Below, in pieces: positions 20,626-34,057 of a DNA stretch of 64,000 nt (its first letter is position 1; every line of letters starts with the position of its first letter). The DNA is taken from positions 106,530 to 170,529 of the forward strand of contig UYJD01000018.1 of assembly GCA_900618795.1 (NCBI GenBank), read 5' to 3'. Made by a program: the position numbers and the translations under genes. The DNA comes from Cyanodermella asteris (Eukaryota > Ascomycota > Lecanoromycetes > Ostropales > Stictidaceae). The notes below the pieces were generated by a model, which saw nothing but the letters and a program-made list of their open reading frames with translations, did not search any database and was not told where the DNA came from.

Positions 20626-23600
20626 TGTTAAGTGGTGGTGGATGATGGCGGCGGAGTGAGTAATTGTGTGCTCGGGTGAGTCAATGGCAGCAGCGGGTAC
20701 CGTAGGCCGGTACTGCGAGCGGTTTGAGTGGGCCGTGCAGATATGCTTTGGCGGCCAAGTGTTCGGAGGCTGAGAGGACTCTTTGCAGTGGTGAAGAGGG
20801 TGAAACGTTCGAGTGTCTCGTCTGAGGCTGTCTGGAGTGTTATAGTCAATTGGAGATGATCAGGTCAGGCTCGTGTCTGGGGAGGGCGTGACTGTATACT
20901 ATATGTCCGGTGGGAGCCCGTTCTGCTAAGCGGCTGCCTTGGTCGCGCCTGACGAAAAGCCGAGCGAAGCGTGGACGTAAGATTCGATACCGTACGGGTG
21001 TATCGATGCGTACCTGCTACGTCCTAAGGCCGGCCCGCGCTGCAGCGAATCAGGCAGCGATTTCCGTGCTTTTCCAGGGCGGTCAGTCCGTCGACGCCTA
21101 GACACCTACTAGGACATACGGTCGGCTCTCGCATACTTGTGATGCTACTCAACAAAATACTGCTCTTCTGTGCCGTGACTACAACGACGGCGATGCTGCG
21201 ACCGTCATGATAGCTCATCGTCTGGACGCAATCAAGCGAGCGGACGTGCGTGATCCCGCGTGTGCAGCGTCCTTGCAGTCATCGTCAGCCATGCAATTGA
21301 AACGCCGTATCGTACTGTACCACCAAGAAGCCATGATGCGATGACTTTCGGGCCTCTTCTTACGCCAGCCGGGCTTTGTCACTCTTGCTCTCCCCGAAGC
21401 GGCCCACTGACAGCCTTTCGAGCCTCCGCCTGCTGTTTGTGCTCAGACGTCAGCACAGAACGCGTGCTTTCGGCTTAGCAATTCACTCGGGGTCCTCACG
21501 TCTTCTCACACAAACTCCACTCCGGTCGACTCTGGTTGACTCATCCCTTGCGCAGCTCGCTCAGAGCATTCAAGACGAGTCATAGTCCCTCTCTTTGTCG
21601 CAGCCGTCGCGGCTCGCATTTCAAATAGACAAAGATGCTTGATAAGGCCCGCGCACACAATGTCTCGCAATTTGCTGGTCCTGTGCTGTCCCGGTGTCCC
21701 CACGGCCTCCTGATCGGTTAATACTAATGCCGGCACAGCAAGCAGCCACGGACCGACAGTCCGCATAAGAGATACAGTATGGCTATGCAGAGTGCATACA
21801 AGGCCTCGACGGTCCGTTCTTCTGGACACCACTTCTGGATCCCGTACATATACGCACGCTATACGCAAACCGTCTCGATTGGCGACTCCTTCGTCCACGT
21901 CCACCGATTTGGCTCGGCTGGCTGGGCAGCAAGCAGAGGTAGCTGCGCAACGACAGGGGTTCCTAGCAATTGCTGCCGGACGGATCGCATGCAATTGTGC
22001 AACTGCTCACTGCCAAGGCATTGACTGCTCAGGTGGGAAACATTGAGCGGGTTGGGGACCTGCAATTGGGGCCCGGCTGAGCAAGCTGGATGCCCAGACT
22101 GGCACTCGCTTGCTCGCCGCACTGCCCAGCTTGGTGTCTTACGCATCACTGCCATCGCGACGTACCAGGTTCGAGCACGACTGAGCTCGCATCTTGACCG
22201 AGCTCGTGGCATATCGCATCGTGCGCACGCTGCGGGCGTTGCGGCTCCCCGCACCGCCAAGTGGACAGCACGATTGGCATCATGGCAACGCCCGAGCAAC
22301 GAAACATTGGCCCGACGCAGTTTGTGCGCGGCATCCGCGAGTCCCTCGCCGCAATTACGATGTGTCATTGACGACGAGAGATTGCCATCGCAGGGTCGTT
22401 GGTTGCAACGACGACACGCGCAAGACGTGACGGAGCATCGGGGCGTGGTCGCAAGCCGCAATCGCTGCAGTTGGCAGCAGACGCGGTTGAGTCGAAAGCT
22501 CGAGCTGGTGACGGAGGTGGTTTAGAGTCCGAACGAACGGATTTCCGTGTACAATCGTACTTTCGTACCTGACAGAGTGGTTCTGGAAATCGAGAAGGTC
22601 CGCAGCACATGGCCAAGGGTCCTCATCGTTGACGTATTGAACGGCGCGGACTGCAGCGGACATCGGGACGACCAAAGTCCGCCAGATCTTCTCGGGCCCG
22701 GTGGATGTCTTATGTCATGATCATGTTTTCCCGACCGAAAAGTGAACTTGCTTACTTTCGAGCTTGTAAATTTGTGATTCCCGCTCCGTACGCAGGATTT
22801 CGACCCTGGCGCCGAGTCGCAAATAGACCGTGCTCAAGATAAGATGGCAATTTGCGACAGGCCGTGATTTGGCATCATGACGCTGCAAGGCTAGCAGCCA
22901 CATGGCCTGCCCAACACAAGCGGTCCTCCCATGCCACCAGGTGGCCTCTCCTCAGGAGTCATCAAGGCACAAGTCGGAGAGCTGGACTCGTCGTATCGAG
23001 CTTTGAGCGACACGACAGCAGGCCATTCTGCTGCGCTATTGCTATTGGTCAAGTTGATCGTGTCAGGCACATTGGCATAGGGCATTCCTGGAGAGATGTC
23101 AGCGTTTTGTCACGGACAAAGGAAAGACCGATCAGACGTCAGGGACGCTGATNNNNNNNNNNNNNNNNNNNNNNNNNNNNNNNNNNNNNNNNNNNNNNNN
23201 NNNNNNNNNNNNNNNNNNNNNNNNNNNNNNNNNCACGTCAGTCCTGCACTTGGATAGTCCATGCCTGAACGCCACGCCTCAGATTGCTCGCACGAAAACA
23301 AGCAAATTGTTGATAGGAAGCCGACGATGCGTCTTGGCCATGAGACACCAAGTTATAGCTGTAAGACGGGACTGGAGCTTTTGAAACAGCCGACTCTGGC
23401 AACAAGCTTGCAATAACTGGAAGTAAGAGTACAAATTTTGTGCTCCACCATGATGAGAAATGATGCAAAGAGCTTTTCCAGCCGGTCTCTGGAAATTCTT
23501 CGCCAATGACGACTTGACGACCAGTCGATGAGAAAACGAGTGTACAGTATTTTGCAGCGGGGGATCTGGATGGCGCATCTGCCGGGCCGCAGTAGAGCTG

Positions 23601-26600
23601 GTCTTGGCGCACGCGAGCGCGACCCACCGCACGAAATCGAATCTCCAGCCCTGCATCCGCTTGATAATCAACTGCCCCTCGCCCACCTTTTACTCAGCAT
23701 CTTCCACCTGATCATGTCACACAGACACTCTTCCTTGCTCTACGCAATTTCGAAGCATTGTTTGTTTCGCATGTCACAAAACATTTCATTCTCATGTACG
23801 CTCTGATGTCAAATCTTGACGCCTTGCAACGATCCCCGAGGCCCAGGGCGATTCAATGTCGCCCAATCTCGCTGCCTTCGGCTGTGTCGAGAATTGAGTT
23901 TTTTGGTGGGTGTGTGCGTGTATCGTAAGTTTGAGTCTTTCTGCGGGACTCAATGCGGTTCGAGACGGCGCAAAAGTCGCTGCCTGTAACGCCAAGCCTG
24001 GAATAGATTACGCCGCACACTGAGTGCTTTCTCTCGTCCGCGCGGGCTTACGGCCGAACTCTTGCACCGAGTCGCCCCGAACGCCCGTCGAGTCTTCAGT
24101 TCCCGCGACAGCGAATCACCGGCCATCCCAGCTGTGTGGAAGTTCACGCCCGTTCGTCAGGAACAGGAACAGGCTGCTACCGGATTTTATGCTGCCCCTC
24201 GCGAAATGAGGCTGTCTCATGCTGTCTTTTATTAGGCATGCGTGCATCAGCCAATCTCGAATATGCTTTTCCTGCACATCAATATTCAGTATGTACAGTT
24301 CTGTGTTGCCATCTGCGACCTCAAGGCAACCATTTCTTACCCGTACAACGAGTCCTCACCGGTCGTTTGTCTGCAGTCAGACCTAGACAGCGTGAGAGGC
24401 TGTGACCTGTCATCACCGCCTCGCTTCAGCCCTAATCGAGTATACGGCGAACGGTTCATACACGTGTTGTGCTTACTGCGTTTGTGTGCGGCTTTTATGA
24501 ACTTGCGACAAGGGTTCGACAGGCTGCTACTCTGCTAAGCCGAAAGCTCCGAGAAGCTATACAAAAGCAATAGGCTATACGCTTGGCGATGACCATCGCA
24601 TCGCGTAGGCGAACGCATCAGTTTTGAGCAACGTTGACTGCTCGGCTTATCAGCTTAAGCTGTGGTACATCTCCCCAGCCTGAGGCCACATTCGCTCCAG
24701 TTCCATCCCAGAGGCTAGGCGATGTCCAGCTCAAAACCTGCGTGCCACCGAATCCAGCCGAAGCCGTAAATTTCAGCTAGCTCGCAATCGCATCTGCACG
24801 CCAGAGACGGACCTTCAGCAAGCTGAGTCTTCCTGCCCCTTTCCTCATCCAGCCACAACGCCGGAATGGAGGCGTGACGGCGTTTCTGGTGCCGCCTGTC
24901 AATAGCCACATGGGTGGGTCCAGATGGCTGAAGATCGCACCCCAGCTGGCTACCGCACCCGTGTGGCGCTCCTGGACCACCACCACCGCACTCGTCTGGC
25001 GTTTTGAGCAACCGCTTCTTCTCCGCTGAATCGCCTAGTACGGACTCCTGCAGTGCGGATGTCGCCGAAGTGTGTCTTGGGTTGGCAAGTGCTTACTTGG
25101 TGTGTGTATTGTTGGACTTGTATTACATCAGAAGAGACACGGTCGCGTTTTCGAAGCTCAACTATAATATTTACTGGGCAAAGAAATTCCGGTCTCTGCA
25201 GTCGATGGTTGTTCGAGAGCACCACCACATCGTGCACAAGTTCGTTCAGGAACTAGGCCAACAATCTTACTTTGAATGCGGTAAGATCATCTGTTAGGGA
25301 TGAAGCCAATAGTACCCAAGGTCAGCGCGTGTACAAGATACCAAGTCTTACGTTCTACTGACCCACTCCGATTTTACAACCCGCTGGCTTCTTTGTCACG
25401 TCTCCGAGAAACGCTCATTTGCAGCTATTCGCCTCCATGCTCTGAATCTATCTCATCATGCTACTTCTCAACGCCATCGGTCGTTCTGGAAGGCTCAATC
25501 CGGCTCTTGACCTCGCTCATCCATTTGCACAGCTCCATCTTCACATGTCGTCGCCAAAATCTACGCTCCAGACACATGCTAGTGTCATTCCGGTGGTAGG
25601 GATCTCGACTGCAAGATGAAATGTACATGCTTGACACCATCCACATTGTCGGAACCTCCTTCACCATCCGAAATTCCAACAATGTAGGGCCATTGACCCG
25701 CGTCGCTCCTTTCATCGTTCGCGATGATGATAAATGCATCGACCCAGCCTTGCAACCTCTTGACAGAGATCGCGTTTCGACGCCATGTCGGGCAATACGC
25801 TGTTGGCATGATGGGTCCTGGTGGCTGATGAGCCTCGGGAAACGATCAAGGACCGGCTGTCGTGAGGTTTGATCACGCCTGTCGAACTGGCAATGCTATG
25901 GGGCGATGGTCGGTATGTGAGTCTCAGATATGGATGCGGATGAGGATACGGACGGCTGAGGGACCTAAAAAGTGCTAGATTGTTCTGTGAGTATGTGCAG
26001 TGAGGGCCGACGGTCTGCGCTGGGTGGATGGTGGATGGAGTCTGCCTGTGGTATTTGATGTCGTTGCTACTGCCAGAGTGTGAGACCGTGATCAAACGAA
26101 CCGTCTCGTAGCAGAGACTTTTTGTCACATCTTACATGAACGACAATAGATCGTCACTCTACTCGATTCTGCAACAGCATGCTGTTATGCAAACATTCGA
26201 CATGCCGCGATTACGGATCCACACGGCAGAGAACAAGACAACCCCCTCTGAGAAGTCGTCAAAATATGAGCTAGAGGAACGGACGTTATGGCTCAGCACG
26301 CCGGTCGATAGCTGTATCAGTAACGTGTCGGCCAACTCTTGCTATGCAAACGCAATGTTGAGACACGATACGTGCACCTGCACGCGCATCCCATGTTCAC
26401 GACGAAGCAACGAACATGAGACATTGTGACTTGTGAAGAAGGGATAAAGCAAGGAATGGGCGGCTCAACTTATCCTCTGCCTATAAGCAGCTCAAAGGCC
26501 CCGTGGTCAATACGGCGAGACCGCATTGCGATGCACAAGACACAACACTTTCCGTCGTCGTGTATGGTGGCAAAGTGCGAGAGGTCTACCTCTTCTTTTC

Positions 26601-27151
26601 GGCGGAAATGGCTTTCCCGTCCATCCTCTGTGTGATATTCCTTCAAACGTACTACAGAAAGGGGCGACTCAAAGTCTTTGAAAGCGTACTGGAGGATAAA
26701 AGCCAGAGTATGCGAAATGACAGTAATTTGGAACGTTTAGTGCTTGACAGAATGCGATGTCAGGAATACATGAATCCAGACTTTCACAAGGTCTACCGCA
26801 TCGGTCCCTGCTGTATTGCTTCACAACGTCTCCAGGCCTGTTCCAGTCGCAACTTGACGCTCAGTATTTCATGCTCGGTGGCAAGTCACGCAAAGCGCCG
26901 GCCGCGCCTTCCCTTCCGTCTGAAGCTGTCGCTCACCGCATCTGCCTGGCTGGATTTCAACGAAGGAAGGTGCGACTCAGAAAAACCAGCTCGCCAACTT
27001 TTCCATCGTCCGGCTCCCAGCTGGCAGCGAGTTTCCTACAGCCTTCTATTTTCGTTGCGACGCTCGACCAAAAATCCAGCCAGAGACAGGATAAATCGTT
27101 GAACGGCCAGGCGCTTTTTGTGTACCCACCGCGTGCTTTGGTTCTCTAGCG
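20626..27151. other. 6.5-kb gene-poor region containing an assembly gap
   Basis: This lies between two divergent gene starts. Many short overlapping frames exist on both strands (for instance 200 codons at 21859-22461 minus and 199 codons at 26503-27102 plus), but none has a domain, an intron pattern or consistent wobble bias. No transposase, integrase or terminal repeat is visible. The region is far longer than the other intergenic spaces in the window. Confidence 0.5.
23153..23233. other. Assembly gap, 81 N
   Basis: A run of undetermined bases. The true length of missing sequence is not known; a repeat that failed to assemble is possible. Confidence 0.99.
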
Positions 27152-28897
27152 ATGCCGCCGAAACGGCTAGCAGTGACGCCACCGCCGGCTGAGCCGGACT
27201 CCAAGCGACAGGCCCAGGCTCAGGCCCAGGCCGCTTCTCGCAAACAACTCATCGTCCCGGTCGATCAATGGTGAGTTTCGCTACTGCTCTCGACACTCGT
27301 CAGTAGATGTTATGTTGATAAGCTCCGCAGTTTCGACTTGCCTGTGCTCGCGCCAAGGGTATATGCCGACGACGATGGAGTTGTCTTTGACGCCTCGCTC
27401 AATCAAACCAATATTAAAGTCAACAACAACAAGTTTTACTGCCTGCAGCTTGTCGAAGCCACTGCAGCGAATGGACGCCAATACTGGTGTACCACACGAT
27501 GGGGTCGAGTGGGCAACGTTGGGCAAGACAAAATCCTCGGTCCGGGAAACTTGGAGCAGATGAGGAACGTGTTCTCGAAAAAGTTCAAGGAGAAGACTGG
27601 TCTCGACTGGGTCGATAGAACCAACGATCCGAAGACAGGCAAGTACTTCTATCTGGAACGAGACTATGACGAAATCTCGGACGACGATGGAGGTGACAAA
27701 GAAGATGCAGGTCTCGCTCAAAGCGACAATCAAGAGCCTACTGATCTGAAGAGCAAGTCACCGGAGGAGGTCCAGTTACTGGTCAAGCTAATCTTTGATC
27801 GAACGAGCTTTGATGTGACTCTGAAAACCCTCGGGTACGATAGCGAAAAGCTGCCACTGGGAAAGCTGGGCAAGAGCGCTATCATGAAGGCTTATGGTTA
27901 CCTCAAAGAGATTGAGGAATTTCTGAACGAGCAGGCCTCCGCAGATGGCGAGTTGCCAGATGGCTCCAGTGACGTGTTAGAGGAGGCCAGCAACAAGTAC
28001 TACTCAACCATTCCTCATAGAAGCCCCGGCATCCAGCGATTGCCTCTGATCGACAAACTCGAAATGGTAAAAGCTGAGACTGACATGCTCGATGACCTCC
28101 AGAAAATGGAAGCATCGAACGACATAATGGAGGAAGCCAAACTGAATCGACGTCGCGAAAAGGCTCAGGAAATGACCCTCCTGGATCAGCATCTTGACAT
28201 ACTCAAGCTGGATGAAATCACGCCCCTGGAGCCCGAGTCTGCCGAGTACCAGAATCTGAACAAGTATTTGGTGAACACTGCCGGACACACTCATTCAATT
28301 TCGTACAACGTGCAGGATATCTTTCGGATCCGCCGGCATGGAGAATGGGAACTCTTCGACAAGAAGTATGGCAACCGTAAGAATAGCCAGCGCAAGCTGC
28401 TCTGGCGCGGGTCGCGCACCTCAAACTTCTGTGGTATTCTCTCCCAAGGCCTTCGCATTGCACCGCCGGAGGCTCCTGTCAGTGGTTATATGTTTGGCAA
28501 GGCCGTGTATCTTGCTGACGCATCGTCCAAGAGCGCCGCCTATTGTCGGTTGTACGGTAATGAGCCGGGACTTCTGCTCTTATGTGAGGCAGAACTTGGA
28601 AACCCAATGTTGGAGCTGGCCCATGCCGACTACGACGCGGGAGAGAAAGCGAAAGCAATCGGCTGTATTGCCACGCACGGTCTTGGGATGACGGTCCCAT
28701 CGTCTTGGGTTGACGCCGAGCTTGTTCATCCAAGCTTGAAGGGCGTATCGATGCCGGATCCTGAAGGGAGACCAAAAGACTCTGATTTTGAAAGGGATGC
28801 GTATTTGATGTATAACGAATACATGGCATACGACGAGGCACAGGTACGGCTTCGATACCTGATTCGCTTCGAGGACGCTGCGGTGTACGTCGGGTGA
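27152..28897 (+). CDS. Compact WGR-PARP (PARP2-like), catalytic His replaced by Arg
   Basis: Predicted 561 residues in two exons, 27152-27270 and 27331-28897. Order of parts: a short Pro/Gln/Ala-rich basic N-terminus, a WGR domain (WGR at residues 97-99 within CTTRWGRVGNVG), the alpha-helical regulatory domain (KLPLGKLGKSAIMKAYGYL, about 210-235), and an ADP-ribosyltransferase domain (about 330-561). There are no zinc fingers and no BRCT domain, unlike the longer fungal PARPs. The donor loop SQGLRIAPPEAPVSGYMFGK, the Tyr of GKAVYLAD (433) and the Glu of MYNEYMAYDEAQ (536) are present. The first member of the H-Y-E triad is not: the segment reads LLWRGSRTSNF, with codon CGC at 28406-28408 (residue 399). 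PARPs use NAD+ to modify proteins after DNA breaks; with Arg here, activity is doubtful. A base error (CAC to CGC) is possible. Confidence 0.9.
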
Positions 28898-31739
28898 GCT
28901 CCATTCACGTGGCATGATCCTAAACGATTGGATCTGCCGATGGGCGACGCCCGGCCGGTCACCGTGGCATAGTCCTTTCGCTATCTCGCCAGTTTAGCTC
29001 CACTCGGGGCTTGAACACGGCCATATTCGCAGCCTTTGGGGTCCCAGCTTTGGTCCCTTGTTTCGGCTTTGCTTCACATATTCACAATCATCACCACAAG
29101 ACAACGAGCTTTTAACAACGAACGACGAACTCTTCGACTCAAGAGCGCTGTGGATCTTTCGGATAACGCAATGTATTGATCGTTCGGCCAGGGCAAGGAA
29201 AGTTGTTTCAGTTCTCGGGAAGTCCCTAGAAGAGCTTTGGACATGATGTGAGTTCGAGATCGAAAATGGCTGGGAAGGTACGGCGCTACATGAGAATAAA
29301 TCCAGGATAGCTTTCCTTGTCTTCTTGCACAAGTCTGATCAGTATGCTTCAAATGCAACATTCATCCAGCTTTGATAAGGATGGGTGACAACTTGGCTTG
29401 AAGCTGGTATCCTACCTGGGAGGTTGTGTCGCGAAGATGACTTGCCTGATCCGGACCTGCGGGTGCTGTTCGTTTTGCGTTGTTTCATGTGCCTTTAAAA
29501 TGTGGTATCTGTGGCCTGCGGGCTGAGCGATCCTGACGGCGCCGTCGCCAAGATGAACCTGATCTGATACAGAAGCTTGTCTCCGTTTCAAGTTCTTCAC
29601 ACACGTTACTGGCATTGTTTGCTCGAATCTCTTTGTGGCGGTTCTCGTATACGTCAAAAGCGCGTCATGACTTTTGTCTAGTCCCCCTGGCGACCACGGC
29701 TAGGACGTCTGAGACGAGACATTGTCGTCCAGACATTAGGCACGGGCCTACCAGACCGTAATCATGTTTGAGATTCGTGCCTTGGGCTCAAAGAACAACT
29801 CCGTGGTCGCCGTGGCGAATCATGCTAAAATTCGATGATGGCCGTCATGAAGGATCTGCTCCTTGCGCGTTCCTCGCGCTTGCCAGGTACAAGGATATGA
29901 TGGGGGCGACAGGCACTTGCTGAAATCCAGAGGGTGAATTCTGGTGGAAATGTTTTGCAAGGCATATCCACAACGGGCATTTCCTAGGACCCCTGCCCTC
30001 GGGCTGCTGGCCTAGCTTCGTCGATTTACGCTAAGCTTAGCAATTGCGGTATGTGCCATCCAATGAATGTCGGCGCCGGCAGGTGTACGTCATATAATAC
30101 CTCGTCGACACGGCCCCAGCAACAGCGTGAGCCACAGACAAACTCCGAAAGCAAGACTCCGCGATCAACATCCGCTGCCCGTCTGAGCTTAGCTCTCCTA
30201 GAGCGGCCCTTCGGGTCGCACCAAGCAGATTCTGCGAATGAGACCTCGTGCTCAGATCCGTCATTCTTATTGGTCGGCTTGGACGTCCTGTCTTTAAGCA
30301 GTCTTCTCTCCAACCTGCACCAAACTACCGAGTCACTCACTAACAGGGAAGCAAAATGGGAAAAAGTTTGGGTAAATCAGCAGGGAAAGCCTGTGACGGC
30401 CGCCACGGCTGCCAAAGGGCGAAACCGTTTGAGCCCACGCACGCTTTCCCTCTGGATAGGCTGTTTGCGCCCCTCGCTTCCTCTGTCATCTCTCTACTGC
30501 GCTTCCCTGTTGATTGAAGCTCTTGAAAGCACGCGTACTTCTGCATAGCGGTTGAAGCTTGCGTACCTACCTGTCTACCGTCTGAGCATCGAGGTGGTAC
30601 GAGGGCACATAGTACACCAGATTTCTACAGTAAGTGTCCCGAAAGCTTGGTCTTGTAATAGGCCAGCGTACTGTCGTAGCTGCTACACTCATCCCAGCCG
30701 GCACAGCAACAATCAAGCTTGTTGAGCGTCTGGTCGGATGAACGGCATCAGCCTTTCCCTGGGCTCGCCTATCTCCGTGAATCCACCAGCAATTCCGGTC
30801 GTTCTCTTGTACAATTTGAACTGGGATTCTAACAGCTTTGAGGCAGACCCACCAAGTCACGAGCTTGCCCGCAACGCTTTTCCCACATCGCCCTCGACGC
30901 GCAGCGGGGTGATATAAAATCCTTTTCTCCTGCTTGTGGACGTCCTCAACCATTTCACAAGACTCACCTTACCAGCGGAGGCACATTTAAAGGCTTCTCG
31001 AAGGCTTCTATTGACGTCCCGCGACCCATCAACCAGTCCCGCCGGCTTGTTTCATACAAGCACCCTTTCCTACGCCCCGCAACACCCAATCAGCATCTCG
31101 AAACAAACCTCGTGGGCGTCGACTCGACGGCCTCTCAAGTATCGCTCCGAGAAACGTGCTCGTATAGCGCATCCGTGACCTGCTTCCTCCGCCTCCTCCG
31201 TCCCAGTGCCAGCGACAGCATCTCCGCAACGTGGTCGGTACCGAGAGCCTTCACGTCAGACGACTTGACCCGTCCCAGCCACGGTCTTGTCATTCGTCGG
31301 TGGCATTTGTGACTTTTGCGCTGCGACACCTGCTGCGCCGTTCACGTCGCCTGAACGTGCCCACCTTGGTAATTGAGCTGCACTGTCTTTAGGGCGATTC
31401 CGACTACTGAGATTACAACATCTCTATCCTGCCTCAGCGCGCCCAACGGCGGATCCTAACGCCTTTACCTATTCGGTGCGGCCTGCTCACGGGCCCTGTG
31501 GTTACGTGTCAAGCCGCTTTCGACCTTGGAATTTGCTCTTAACATCATCTTGACCCTGCATCTCTAGCATTTGTCTCTCTCCTCGACAAACACTTCGCTT
31601 CACCTTCCCTTCACCCGAGCTTTTGAGCTTGAAATACCTTTGCACCGACTGCCTGCGGGCTTTTCTTCCTGTCGTGCACACGTCACGACATTTTCAGGAT
31701 TACTTTCTCGTCTCCGGTTCGGACTGCTGAACCGACGCC
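28898..31739. other. 2.8-kb intergenic region, long leader of the Git1-like gene
   Basis: No convincing gene. A 165-codon frame begins with ATG at 30051 but has no family resemblance. A TACCTACC tract lies near 30564. The last several hundred bases before 31740 are pyrimidine-rich and resemble the promoter and 5' leader of a highly expressed fungal gene. Confidence 0.45.
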
Positions 31740-33791
31740 ATGGCGCAGCCTGAGTAAGTCTATATCGCTCGGCGTCCCGCCACCCGCATCAGCTAATCTC
31801 AGCATAGGACTCTTGGTCATGCCAATGGCCTTGCCATCCCGGCGCTCACTGAGAATGAGCGTCAGATTTTCGACTACTTGATCAAGCCTGATGACAGCTA
31901 TAACAGCACTGGTATCTACTGGGCCGACTTGCCCTGGGGCCAGCGGATCAAGTTCATCCGCGAGGTCGACAACGCCGAGACCAAGCGTGAATTGAGTGTT
32001 GTCTGGAACATGTTCAAGAAGGATCCTCTCGAGCCCATGCGTGCCTACTTCCGCAACATGGTCATCCCCGGTGCCGGTCTCGGTCTCGAGGGTTATGTCC
32101 TGTTCTCAATCGGTAACTTGCAGTCTCTTTTTGCAGCAAAGGGTGCTTGGACCAATTGCTGGGCCAAGCCCTACACCGAGTGCTCAGGAAACTGGGTCGC
32201 CGCCGTTGCATACCTCGAGATTGTTGGTATCATCATCGGCCAAGTCTTGGTCGGTTTTATTGGTGACTATCTGGGACGTCGCTGGGGTCTCATTCAGGAT
32301 GCCATGATTATGTTCATTGGCCTCGTCATGCTTACTGCTGCTTGGGGTGTCACCCTGAACGGGTGGGTCATCTGCTATGCTTTCTCACTTCTCTTCTACT
32401 CGATTGGTGTTGGTGGAGAGTACCCCATGACAGCAACTTCTAGCATGGAGAACGCTGTCGGCTCCGGCAAGATCAGCACTCGTGAGGATCGTCTGCACCG
32501 TGGTCGTAAGGTCACATCCGCCTTTTTGATGCAAGGTTGGGGTCAACTCGCCAACCAGGTGGTGTTGATTCTTTTGCTTCTCATCTTCCAGGGTGGCGAC
32601 CACGTCCCTTACTCGCAGACTGCTATCCAGTACACATACCGTGTTTCCTTCGCCATCCCGGCCGTCGGAACACTTTGGCTCGTCTACTTCCGTGCTTACA
32701 AGATGAAGGCTGCTTCTAAGCAGCTTGCCGAAAACAAAAAGAGGCAGCACGTTACGGGCTACGATACCGAATCTCTGAAACTCACCATCAGGTACTTCGG
32801 CCCTCGTCTGCTTGCCACTGCTGGAACTTGGTTTTTCAACGACGTGTTCTTCTATGGCAACAAGATCTTCCAGGGCAGTTTCCTTAAAATCATCAACCCT
32901 GGTACGACTTCGGTCCTTCCCAACTGGTTGTGGAACTTGGTCAACATTGGTGTATCTCTGGTCGGCTACTACCTCGCCTCATTCTTGATTGATCACAAAC
33001 TCTACGGACGCAAGAACATGATGACTGTCGGTTTCCTCATGGATTTCATCCTCTTCGTCGTTCCGGCTTTCAACTTTGACTACTACAGGTCGCCTGCGGG
33101 TGTCCATGCTTTCCAGGCCATGTACTTCCTCTCGTCTTTCTTCAACCAATTCGGCCCCAACTGCGTCACTTTCGTCCTCGCAGCCGAATGCTACCCGACC
33201 GCCATTCGAGCCACAGCCCACGGCTTCTCCGCTGCCTGCGGCAAGCTCGGTGCCCTTCTCGCCGCCGTCCTGTACAGTTACATTGACGACCAGACCAAGT
33301 TCTACTTCGTCCCCTGGTGGGGTCTCGCCGGCGTGGTCATTACCATCGTCTTCATGCCCGACACCACCGGTCTGGACCTCAAGGAGCAGGAACGCCGCTG
33401 GCAATACATCCGCACCGGCAAGGAGGAGCACTACCACGGCATCGCCGTGCACCCGCAGCATCTGTCGCTCTGGGAGCGCTGGACCGGCGTCGGCAAGTAC
33501 TACGACCCGGAACTCGACTACCGCCAGAAGATCGAGGAGATGCGCGGCGAGTGGGAGCACGCCCAGGCCGGGCGCGGCAGCGAGAAGGACGGCAAGGTGG
33601 AGGAAGGCGATGCGATGGAGCTGGATGCCGATGCATGGAGCAGTGGTGTCAGCACCTACTTCAAGACCACGCATGCTAGCCCCGTGGTTCTGGCCGAGGA
33701 GCGCCAGGTTCCGGGCGGCCTAAGCTTGGGTCCACCGGCGAAGAAGGAGGATAGCAGCAGTGAGGACGAGAAGAGGGGCATTTCGCATTAG
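31740..33791 (+). CDS. MFS transporter, Git1-like (glycerophosphodiester/phosphate type)
   Basis: Predicted 665 residues. A 14-base first coding exon (31740-31753, MAQPE) is followed by an intron with GTAAGT..ATAG and the main exon 31808-33791. About 12 membrane segments are visible. The loop 2-3 signature is GDYLGRRWGL, and GVGGEYPMTATSSMEN is the segment shared by the phosphate:H+ symporter branch (Pho84, Git1). The long N-terminal part before the first membrane segment (DDSYNSTGIYWADLPWG) and the charged C-terminal tail after about residue 540 match fungal proteins annotated as Git1-type glycerophosphoinositol or phospholipid transporters. It probably imports glycerophosphodiesters or phosphate across the plasma membrane. 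Substrate assignment is by family likeness only. It is convergent with PEX6. Confidence 0.85.
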
Positions 33792-34057
33792 ATTGAGTAG
33801 ATGGATCTGCGAGTAAACGGCTGATGCTTGGGTGGCTTTCAAGAATGGACACGTCTGTAGTCTACTAGATTGCCTGCAAGTGAAACGCCCTTCACGGCGT
33901 TAATGTCACAATGCATTGGGGGCCATTGGTTCCGAAATATCAGGTTCTCGCCGTCATGCAGTACTCGTGCGATCTATGGTTACAGGAAGATATATGGCCA
34001 CGTATATCTACAGTAATCCGCCGCCTCCACTGTGAGACGCTACGTCCGAGACGCCGT

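Noticed and set aside
21506-22525. Overlapping 160-200-codon frames on both strands
   Set aside because: Mutually antisense and overlapping, no domain, no consistent wobble bias; typical of GC-rich non-coding DNA.
26503-27149. Plus-strand frames of 199 and 130 codons before PARP
   Set aside because: Two overlapping frames, the longer with GTG start, no BRCT or other PARP-related motif, so not an upstream PARP exon.
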